From Bacteroidales bacterium (GTDB taxonomy: Bacteria > Bacteroidota > Bacteroidia > Bacteroidales > Marinilabiliaceae), in contig SFOL01000016.1 in NCBI GenBank assembly GCA_004552385.1, positions 1-26,898 of the forward strand: a stretch of 26,898 nt of DNA, given 5' to 3'. Under the pieces are notes generated by a model that saw only the letters and a list, made by a program, of their open reading frames with translations, made no database searches and had not been told where the DNA came from. Both the position numbers and the translations under genes were made by a program. Shown here in pieces: positions 1 to 6,424 of this stretch; position 1 is the first letter of the stretch; each line of letters begins with the position of its first letter.

Positions 1-1954
1 GGCCAAGCGAGACGAAGGTGTTGGTGTCCTTGATACGATAGACGAAGTTCGAGCGCCCCTGTATCATGCCCTGGTTCACCAGCTTCTTGAAAGGCTCCTC
101 GGTAGAGGAGATGCCAATATCGAAGAGGAACTTATTCCAGAAGCGCGAGTATATGAGGTGGCCAGTGGCGTGCTCGGCACCGCCGACGTAAAGGTCGACA
201 TTCTGCCAATAGTGGTTAGCATCCGGCGACACGAGAGCGTCGTTGTTGTGCGGATCCATATAGCGCAAGTAGTATGCGCTTGAACCCGCGAAACCCGGCA
301 TGGTGCAAAGCTCGTAGGGATAGCCCTCGGGGGTGCACCAATCCTTGGCACGTCCGAGAGGCGGCTCTCCGGTCTCGGTGGGGAGGAACTTATCAACCTC
401 GGGCAGCTGGAGCGGCAACTTCTCGAGCGGCAACATCTGCGGCTGCCCATCCTTGTAATACACGGGGAAAGGCTCTCCCCAATAACGCTGGCGCGAGAAT
501 ATGGCGTCGCGGAGACGGTAGTTGACCTTGACGCGGCCTATGCCATGCTCGGCGATAAACTTCTTCGTCGTGGCTATAGACTGCTTTATGGTGAGGCCGT
601 TCAAGTTAAGCCCGCCTACGGCCTCGCGGCCCGGCATCGGCGAATTGCAGACGATGCCCTCTTTGGCGTCGAAGCTCTGCTCGGAGACGTCAGCCCCCTC
701 GACGACAGTACGTATCTCAAGGCCGAAAGCCTTGGCGAAAGCGTAGTCGCGAGAATCGTGCGCCGGGACTGCCATGATGGCGCCTGTGCCATAGCCTGCC
801 AGGACGTAGTCCGAGACCCAGATGGGTATCTCCTCGAGAGTGAGTGGGTTAATAGCGTAAGAGCCCGTGAAGACGCCCGTAACCTGGCGGTCGGCAATGC
901 GTTCACGCTCGGTGCGCTTGCTCGTCTTGTCGACATAAGCCTTGACGGCGTCGCTCTGCCCTGGCGTGGTGAGCTTGGCGGTGAACTCGCTCTCGGGGGC
1001 GAGAACCATAAAAGTGACACCGAAGACGGTGTCGGCGCGGGTGGTGAAGATGGTGAGAGACTCGTCGGATCCCTTGATCTTGAACTTCATCTCGGCACCC
1101 TCAGAACGACCTATCCAGTTGCGCTGCGTCTCCTTGATAGAGTCTGACCAGTCAACTGTCTCGAGGCCGTCGAGCAGCCTCTGGGAATAGGCAGAGACGC
1201 GCAGACACCATTGCCTCATGACCTTTTGGACCACAGGGTAGCCGCCACGGATGGACACGCCCTCGACGACCTCGTCATTCGCAAGGACTGTGCCGAGCTT
1301 AGGACACCAGTTGACCATCATGTTGCCAAGGTAGGCGATACGATAGTTCATCAGGATGTCGAGCTGCTCATTTTTGCTCTTGGCATTCCACTCATCGGCG
1401 GAGAAAGAGAGTTCCTCGGTCTGCGCGGCGTTGACATCGGTTGTTCCGAACTTGGCGAAGTGCTGGGTGAGGATCTCTATAGGTCTGGCCTTGTTGAGCT
1501 TAGTGTCATAGAAAGAGCCGAACATCTTCTCGAACGCCCACTGAGTCCACTTATAATAGTCGGGCGAGCAGGTCCTGACCTCACGGCTCCAGTCGAAGCT
1601 GAAGCCGATCTTGTCGAGTTGCTCGCGATAGCGCTTGATGTTATTCTCTGTGGTGACGGCGGGGTGCTGGCCTGTCTGAATGGCATACTGCTCGGCCGGG
1701 AGTCCATAGGCGTCATAACCCATGGGGTGAAGCACGTTGAAGCCATTGAGACGCTTGAAGCGCGCATAGATGTCTGAAGCTATGTAACCGAGCGGATGAC
1801 CAACGTGGAGGCCCGCGCCAGACGGGTAAGGGAACATGTCGAGCACATAGTACTTCGGCTTGTCAAGGTCAATCTCGACCTTGTAGGTTCCATTCTCGGC
1901 CCACGACTTTTGCCAGCGGGACTCAATGTCTCTGAATTTGTATTCCTTTGCCAT
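1..1954 (-). CDS. leuS: Leucyl-tRNA synthetase, N-terminal 651 residues (3' end beyond window)
   Basis: Charges tRNA-Leu with leucine in the cytoplasm (class I aminoacyl-tRNA synthetase). Translating the complement from the ATG at 1954 gives an uninterrupted frame to the window edge. It begins MAKEYKFRDIESRWQKSW, typical of the family, and carries the class I ATP-binding HIGH motif as HVGH at residues 50-53 after the YPSGAGL segment. Further on are a connective-peptide/editing region and, near the visible end, a GRSNFVYR stretch. The KMSKS loop and anticodon-binding domain would lie beyond coordinate 1; the family is usually about 850-950 residues, so roughly a third is missing. No frameshift is visible. 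It lies downstream of tRNA-Arg on the same strand, with a hairpin between them; I found no convincing TAnnTTTG box directly upstream. Identity is very secure; only the C-terminus is unseen. Confidence 0.97.
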   Translation of the reverse strand, partial: MAKEYKFRDIESRWQKSWAENGTYKVEIDLDKPKYYVLDMFPYPSGAGLHVGHPLGYIASDIYARFKRLNGFNVLHPMGYDAYGLPAEQYAIQTGQHPAVTTENNIKRYREQLDKIGFSFDWSREVRTCSPDYYKWTQWAFEKMFGSFYDTKLNKARPIEILTQHFAKFGTTDVNAAQTEELSFSADEWNAKSKNEQLDILMNYRIAYLGNMMVNWCPKLGTVLANDEVVEGVSIRGGYPVVQKVMRQWCLRVSAYSQRLLDGLETVDWSDSIKETQRNWIGRSEGAEMKFKIKGSDESLTIFTTRADTVFGVTFMVLAPESEFTAKLTTPGQSDAVKAYVDKTSKRTERERIADRQVTGVFTGSYAINPLTLEEIPIWVSDYVLAGYGTGAIMAVPAHDSRDYAFAKAFGLEIRTVVEGADVSEQSFDAKEGIVCNSPMPGREAVGGLNLNGLTIKQSIATTKKFIAEHGIGRVKVNYRLRDAIFSRQRYWGEPFPVYYKDGQPQMLPLEKLPLQLPEVDKFLPTETGEPPLGRAKDWCTPEGYPYELCTMPGFAGSSAYYLRYMDPHNNDALVSPDANHYWQNVDLYVGGAEHATGHLIYSRFWNKFLFDIGISSTEEPFKKLVNQGMIQGRSNFVYRIKDTNTFVSLG

Positions 1955-2075
1955 GTCAAGAGTTAAGTCAAGTGCGCGGCACGTCGCCCCAAAAACATCA
2001 CCCCACACGCCACCGCCAGAAGCGAGAGCAGGCACAGAGCCGAAATGGGGGCGGGCAATGGGCATCACGCCGGGT

Positions 2076-2121
2076 CTTAAACGAAAAGACACTAACCGCG
2101 AAGGCCGAGCCTTGAGGTTAG
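2076..2121 (-). terminator. Terminator-like hairpin after tRNA-Arg
   Basis: On the minus strand, CTAACC (2121-2116) pairs with GGTTAG (2097-2092), enclosing an inner AAGGC/GCCTT stem with a 3-nt loop. A T-rich stretch (TGTCTTTTCGTTT) follows down to about 2078. It sits about 22 nt past the tRNA 3' end, so it plausibly ends or attenuates the tRNA transcript before leuS. The T tract is imperfect. Confidence 0.5.
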
Positions 2122-2143
2122 CGTCATCAAAACTTTGAGAAAG

Positions 2144-2215
2144 TGACCCCGTGGAGACTCGAACTCCAATCAGCAGAACCGGAATCTGACATTCTATCCA
2201 TTGAACTACGGGGCC
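2144..2215 (-). tRNA. tRNA-Arg (anticodon CCG)
   Basis: The complement folds into a complete 72-nt cloverleaf. The acceptor stem GGCCCCG pairs with CGGGGTC (one G-U pair), followed by discriminator A. The D stem is GTTC/GAAT, the anticodon loop is TTCCGGT with anticodon CCG reading CGG, and the T arm is TGGAG-TTCGAGT-CTCCA. The outermost anticodon-stem pair is mismatched (T27-C43) and the variable loop is only 4 nt. No CCA is encoded, so it would be added after transcription. It has its own -7 box about 58 nt upstream. Confidence 0.95.
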
Positions 2216-2272
2216 AGGACTCACCTTATCCTTCATGTCCTCGCCGAGGATGCCACGGCCAAAACACGAGTG

Positions 2273-2280
2273 CAAAGATA
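2273..2280 (-). promoter_or_regulatory. Bacteroidetes-type -7 promoter box upstream of tRNA-Arg
   Basis: The minus strand reads TATCTTTG, an exact match to the TAnnTTTG -7 element of the Bacteroidetes primary sigma factor. It is followed by GCACTCG and then, about 57 nt later, the tRNA 5' end. I do not see a clear TTTG -33 element at the usual 19-21 nt spacing. It most likely drives tRNA-Arg and perhaps also leuS. Confidence 0.6.
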
Positions 2281-2329
2281 ATAATTTTTTGAAAGGGACG
2301 ACAGTCCGCGCCACATAAAGTGAGGAGCG

Positions 2330-2950
2330 TCACTCTTTGACCTCGTCGACCGTCACGAGCTTGTTCGAGATGGCGTAGATGGCCAAGGCAATGGAGGAGT
2401 GTATGTTCAGCTTGCGCGCGATGTTACGCCTATGGGTGAGTACCGTGTAGACCGATATGTTCATCTGATCGGCAATCTCCTTATTCGCGAGGCCGCTTAC
2501 GACCCCCTTGACCACCTGTTTCTCCCTCGCCGAGAGGGCCTCGGACTCTCCTTCCGCCATCTCAGCCTCCACTTTTTCTTCCGCGCTGGAGAGCGATGTG
2601 AAAAGAGACAAGAGATCATCCTCAGTATCATAGATTGACAACTGGGCGTCGAAGCCGGCAAGAGCGGAAGCCGGCACGACGCAAGAGACCAAAGCGACGA
2701 ACTTGACGCCGTGAGCGTATTCCTCAATAGACTTACGGCGCGCCGCGACATCAAACGTGCCGCCGAAAGAGGGCGACACCACAATGACGGACGGGGAGAA
2801 AGACATGACCTTCGTCTCAAAATCCTCGGGGTGAGACATCTCAAGATAGACTGTGTTCGACCCGAGGATGCGCTTCAGCGCGGCCAAGACCCCCATCCGC
2901 ACGATGATGGCCGTGTCGGCCACTGCAATTTTCAGGATGTTCTGACTCAT
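2330..2950 (-). CDS. LuxR-family regulator with degenerate (pseudo-)receiver domain
   Basis: A 206-residue DNA-binding regulator. Residues about 140-200 form a LuxR/NarL helix-turn-helix: LSAREKQVVKGVVSGLANKE, then IADQMNISVYTVLTHRRNIARK in two blocks. The N-terminal 120 residues resemble a response-regulator receiver by predicted strand/helix pattern (LKIAVADTAIIVRMG; VIVVSPSF). However, the position where the phosphorylated Asp should lie, at the end of the third strand, reads VVSPSF with no Asp, and the usual second acidic-pocket residue beside D12 is also absent. It therefore probably works without phosphorylation. I chose ATG 2950 because a longer in-frame start at 3058 would add an Arg-rich segment overlapping the upstream gene. 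It lies 41 nt behind the hemerythrin-like gene, so the two are likely co-transcribed and functionally linked. Target genes cannot be told from the sequence. Confidence 0.85.
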   Translation of the reverse strand: MSQNILKIAVADTAIIVRMGVLAALKRILGSNTVYLEMSHPEDFETKVMSFSPSVIVVSPSFGGTFDVAARRKSIEEYAHGVKFVALVSCVVPASALAGFDAQLSIYDTEDDLLSLFTSLSSAEEKVEAEMAEGESEALSAREKQVVKGVVSGLANKEIADQMNISVYTVLTHRRNIARKLNIHSSIALAIYAISNKLVTVDEVKE

Positions 2951-2991
2951 CTTACATGAAAACTCGACAAAAAACCTCGCACGGCGCAAAC

Positions 2992-3672
2992 CTACCCGCG
3001 CCTCATCTTCTCTAACTCGACGACGGCGGGAATGAAGAGGTCGCCCTCGATCTCGCAATGCGACTTAAGATCCTCCTCGAAGGCGAAGATGTCATAAAGG
3101 ACCTGGTTAACCTCGCGGAGGTTCTCGCCAGCCGGGAAATAGCGGATCATGGCGTTTTTCAGTTCGAAGAGCTGAGTGTCAATATTGTCGTGCTGACGGA
3201 TGAAAGAGGCAAGGCTCAGCGCCGGCAAGTCCTCTTCGCCATCCAGAAGCCTTTGGATGTAGTCAAAGAGAACCTTATCCTCATAGGCGAGATGCTTACG
3301 CACCTCCTCCTTGTAGCTGTCGAAAAGCTTGATGACAAGGGCGGAGAACATGCTGTCGGGCAACGAGCCGACAATGCTAACGAGCTTGGTTCGCAGTTCG
3401 GGTAACAGGAACTCGAGGTAGTACTTATGCGCAAGCCTGAGAAAGCGTACCATGGACTCAATGTCCACGTTGTGGTAGAGCGAGCTGTCTCCCGAAGCCA
3501 CATAATTGCAGACCGCGAGAAAGGTCTTGCAATCGACTCCGTTGTCGGCGCAGACAGCTTTCACCGTCTTGTCTCCGAAGCCCAAAGAGATGCCGAAACG
3601 GCTGAGCAGGAGGAGTATCTGGTAATGCTCGGTCAGGACATCACCGAGCCTGCTGTTTTCTGTGAATTTCAT
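2992..3672 (-). CDS. Hemerythrin-like (HHE) di-iron protein, RIC/ScdA-related
   Basis: A 226-residue soluble protein with a four-helix hemerythrin-like domain. Candidate di-iron ligands fall in the expected order and spacing: H82 (LAHKYY), H127 and E131 (RKHLAYEDK), H161 (IRQHDNID), H205 and E209 (KSHCEIEGDLF). The first 55 residues resemble the ScdA_N (DUF542) domain of the RIC/YtfE/ScdA iron-sulfur repair family. The CCGG-type cysteine motif expected there is replaced by SLGFGD, leaving only C41, C48 and C55 further on. Family members bind O2 or NO or release iron for cluster repair; which applies here is not visible. The gene starts 8 nt after the ECF sigma stop and is followed by the LuxR regulator, so a sensory role in that operon is an inference from context. 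Confidence 0.88.
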   Translation of the reverse strand: MKFTENSRLGDVLTEHYQILLLLSRFGISLGFGDKTVKAVCADNGVDCKTFLAVCNYVASGDSSLYHNVDIESMVRFLRLAHKYYLEFLLPELRTKLVSIVGSLPDSMFSALVIKLFDSYKEEVRKHLAYEDKVLFDYIQRLLDGEEDLPALSLASFIRQHDNIDTQLFELKNAMIRYFPAGENLREVNQVLYDIFAFEEDLKSHCEIEGDLFIPAVVELEKMRRG

Positions 3673-3680
3673 AAATCCGG

Positions 3681-4280
3681 TTAAAACAGTCGGATGAAAG
3701 GAATTAAGATCAAGAGTATTTTTCGCAACGTCTTGAGCGCATTGGATATCTGCGTCTCGACCGTCCTCTTTGAGATTCCGAGCAAGTCGGCAATCTGCTG
3801 GTTTGGGATGTTGTCAAACCGGCTGAGCATGAAGATTCGCCTGCACTGTTCAGGCAGCTTACCCATGGCAGCGGCCACCTTGGCGTCGGCCTCGCTTTGC
3901 TCAATGATCTCGTCGGCGCTGTCGTAAGCCGTGTCGCCGGCGTCGTACAAGGCGTAGTCCTCATACTGACGGACTATCTTCTGGTGCTTCAGCACGTTGA
4001 GGCAGGCGTTGCGGACGGAGGAGTAGAAGAACGACTTGGCGGAGGATGAGACCTCTACGCCCCGGCGTTCATAAAGGGTGACGAAGAAGTTCTGCACCAC
4101 GTCGGTGGCCTGGTCGTAGGGCTCATCGACATCTCTTAAAATCTTAGAGGCGAACGTGACGAGTGGAGTGTAATAACGGTCGAAAAGCTCGCGAAGCGCC
4201 ACCCCGTCAGGATCATTTGACAGGGAGCGGAGCAGATCCTCGTCAGAGAGTCCGGCGCCAGAGAGCTTCGATGTTTGCAT
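3681..4280 (-). CDS. ECF-type RNA polymerase sigma factor
   Basis: A 199-residue extracytoplasmic-function sigma-70 factor that directs RNA polymerase to a dedicated promoter set. Region 2 (about residues 25-95) reads LFDRYYTPLVTFASKIL with TDVVQNFFVTLYERR. Region 4 (about 140-190) reads LPEQCRRIFMLSRFDNIPN, then a helix-turn-helix QQIADLLGISKRTVETQISN. The protein ends in a hydrophobic tail, LLILIPFIRLF. Many Bacteroidetes ECF factors are encoded beside a FecR-type anti-sigma factor and SusC/SusD genes; none is adjacent here. Instead it follows the TPR/PD40 lipoprotein by 6 nt and precedes the hemerythrin-like gene by 8 nt. How it is held inactive is therefore unclear. The lipoprotein or the hemerythrin-like protein could be involved, but this is inference only. 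Confidence 0.93.
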   Translation of the reverse strand: MQTSKLSGAGLSDEDLLRSLSNDPDGVALRELFDRYYTPLVTFASKILRDVDEPYDQATDVVQNFFVTLYERRGVEVSSSAKSFFYSSVRNACLNVLKHQKIVRQYEDYALYDAGDTAYDSADEIIEQSEADAKVAAAMGKLPEQCRRIFMLSRFDNIPNQQIADLLGISKRTVETQISNALKTLRKILLILIPFIRLF

Positions 4281-4286
4281 ATCGTC

Positions 4287-6335
4287 CTATAAGTCAACCT
4301 TGTCAAGCAACGACGTCATCCTTATTGTCTGCGACCTGTTGATTCCCTCGGTGGACACCTCGGTCCTCATGTTGGCATAGCCTGGCGCCGCGGAGAGGAT
4401 CACGTATCGCACATCCTTCTCGGCCACAAAAGAGATCTTGCCATTGGCATCGGCCGGTATCTTGACGTTTGTCCCGTCGGAGCCCACGATGCGCACATAG
4501 GCATCGGGTGCGGGCACAAACTTTCGTTTCTTCGTCGCAGCCTTATTTGAGGGGGTGGCGTTAGACTTTTTGACGGTGGAGGCGGCCGTGGCGGTCTTCT
4601 TCTGGGCTGAATATGCGTCAGGCTGCTTGGCCGTCGTGGTTTTCTTTGCTGTCGCGGAAGGCGTCTTCTGATTTGCCGCACTCTTTTTTGTGGTGGCGGC
4701 CCCCTGCTTCTTGGTGGCTGAAGAAGACTTGGCGGACTGCTTTTTGACGGCGGTCTTGGACGCTGACTTTGCGGCACCCTGCTTAGCGCTGCTGCTTTCT
4801 GGGGAGTCTGCCACTACCGGGGCGACAGCATCGGGGGCGGGGTCAGACTTCTTGAGAGTTTCAGCTTCGAGCGCCGCCATAAAGTCATCTTGCCGCGCGT
4901 CGTCAACCGCGGATGACGCCTCCGCTTTCGCCGTGGCCGAAGGCGATGGTCGCAAGATACGGTTTTTAGGTTTAGTGTTGCCATCGGCGAAAGCCTTCTT
5001 GCCGCTCTGGCCTATGCGGGCCTCGATGGTTAGGATGACAGGGGGAAGGTAGAAAGAATAGATGTCGTCATAACCCTTCGAGTTACCCCTGTTGCTGGAG
5101 AACAAACCCTCTTCGGCCAGGCCGACGAACGTGATGCCGAAATCATCGCCGGCGCTGTTGATAGGCAGGCCGAGGTTTGAGACGTGATATCTCCCGTCGC
5201 CCTCGTCGACAGCCTTGAAAAGGTCGAGCCCTCCAAAGCCCTTGTGGCCATCACTGCTGAAATAGAGAGTGCCATCCTGTCGGACTGAGGGGAAGACCTC
5301 ATTGCCGGCGGTATTCACCATCGGGCCAAGGTTTTGCGCGGGGCCCCATGAGCCGTCCACATTGCGCAGAGACTTCCATACGTCAAGTCCGCCGAAAGAG
5401 CCCTGCTCGTAGTCGCTTACGAAATAGAGGACCTGCCCGTCGGGCGAAAGGGTCGGATGCGCCACCATGAACGTGGAGTCGGCCCCTGGCATGATGCGCA
5501 CGGGTTCGGACCACCTGCCGCCCTCGCGCTTGATCTCGTAGGCGTGGACGGGGCAACCATCCTGGTTATTCATAGGGCACCGGGTGAAGAGCATCGTGCG
5601 CCCGTCGGCCGAGACGAAAGCCGCGCCATCATCGTTGCCCTTGCCGCCGAAAGGTTCCTCAAGAGGCTGAGGCACAGTCCACTTGCCACGCCCGTCGACC
5701 TTCGACATATAGATGGTGGAGCCGCCCTGGCCCGTTATCTTGTTTGCGCGCCTCTTCTTCTTCTCCATGCGTAGCGAGGAGAAATAGACGACATCGAAGC
5801 CCTCGCCCACATATACAGGGCAGAAGTCGGAATATTTGCTGTTAACCTCACGGAAAGGCTTGACGACATATCCGCTGTCCGCATTCTCGGCGGTCACCTT
5901 TATGTTGCTAAGCTCAGGCCACACCTCCTCGGCAAGAGAGGCAGACGCCCGCCCCACGTTTACGCGCCTGTCGGTCTTATGCCTTTCATAGTAGGCATTA
6001 TAGACGTCACGCGCCTCGTCAAACTTTCCTATAGCTCGATATGCGTCGGCAAGGCGCAGCATCACAATGTCGTCATCATACTTGAGGCGGAGCGCCCTCT
6101 GATAGGCCACCGCCGATTTGCTCACCACGCCAAGATGCCGATAGCACTCGCCAAGCAGAAAGCACTCCTCCGCCCTTCGCCCCGAGACTTTCTCACTCTT
6201 CTGAGCAGCGTCGAAAAGTTCGGCGGCCTTGTTATACTCGCCGAGATTATACGCCTTCTGTGCGGCCTCGTACCCACCGCACGAGGTGAGGGAGAGGGCC
6301 GCAGCCGAAAGCAAGAGGAAGAGAACAGACCTCAT
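4287..6335 (-). CDS. TPR/PD40 lipoprotein, PorE-like architecture with Lys/Ala-rich insertion and no OmpA domain
   Basis: A 682-residue envelope lipoprotein. ATG 6335 gives a signal peptide MRSVLFLLLSAAALSLTSC with lipobox LTSC (C19); a longer in-frame start at 6419 adds 28 residues and spoils it. TPR-like helices span about 22-122. PD40/WD40-like beta-propeller repeats span about 167-430 (VYFSS, LSPDGQVLYFVSD, LYFSSDGHKGFGGLD). At about 430 a strand, LPPVILTIEARI, resembles the opening of a carboxypeptidase-regulatory-like (CRD) domain. A disordered stretch follows, strongly Lys/Ala/Ser/Thr-rich and histone-H1-like at about 517-604. From 607 the sequence again looks like a CRD (AYVRIVGSDGTNVKIPADANG). 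The order TPR-PD40-CRD matches PorE-type type IX secretion accessory proteins, but the C-terminal peptidoglycan-binding OmpA domain is absent. It is probably periplasmic-facing and the first gene of the sigma/hemerythrin/LuxR operon. Function is uncertain. Confidence 0.85.
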   Translation of the reverse strand: MRSVLFLLLSAAALSLTSCGGYEAAQKAYNLGEYNKAAELFDAAQKSEKVSGRRAEECFLLGECYRHLGVVSKSAVAYQRALRLKYDDDIVMLRLADAYRAIGKFDEARDVYNAYYERHKTDRRVNVGRASASLAEEVWPELSNIKVTAENADSGYVVKPFREVNSKYSDFCPVYVGEGFDVVYFSSLRMEKKKRRANKITGQGGSTIYMSKVDGRGKWTVPQPLEEPFGGKGNDDGAAFVSADGRTMLFTRCPMNNQDGCPVHAYEIKREGGRWSEPVRIMPGADSTFMVAHPTLSPDGQVLYFVSDYEQGSFGGLDVWKSLRNVDGSWGPAQNLGPMVNTAGNEVFPSVRQDGTLYFSSDGHKGFGGLDLFKAVDEGDGRYHVSNLGLPINSAGDDFGITFVGLAEEGLFSSNRGNSKGYDDIYSFYLPPVILTIEARIGQSGKKAFADGNTKPKNRILRPSPSATAKAEASSAVDDARQDDFMAALEAETLKKSDPAPDAVAPVVADSPESSSAKQGAAKSASKTAVKKQSAKSSSATKKQGAATTKKSAANQKTPSATAKKTTTAKQPDAYSAQKKTATAASTVKKSNATPSNKAATKKRKFVPAPDAYVRIVGSDGTNVKIPADANGKISFVAEKDVRYVILSAAPGYANMRTEVSTEGINRSQTIRMTSLLDKVDL

Positions 6336-6424
6336 GGGAATATGGTTGATGATGATTGACGAAGACAAAGTGTGCGCCGCGGCGCAAGTGTGGGGTAAAA
6401 AAGGGCCCTTGCCGCCCAAGAATG

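Noticed and set aside
545..1147. Plus-strand frames opposite leuS
   Set aside because: The complement encodes a continuous leucyl-tRNA synthetase; these are shadows.
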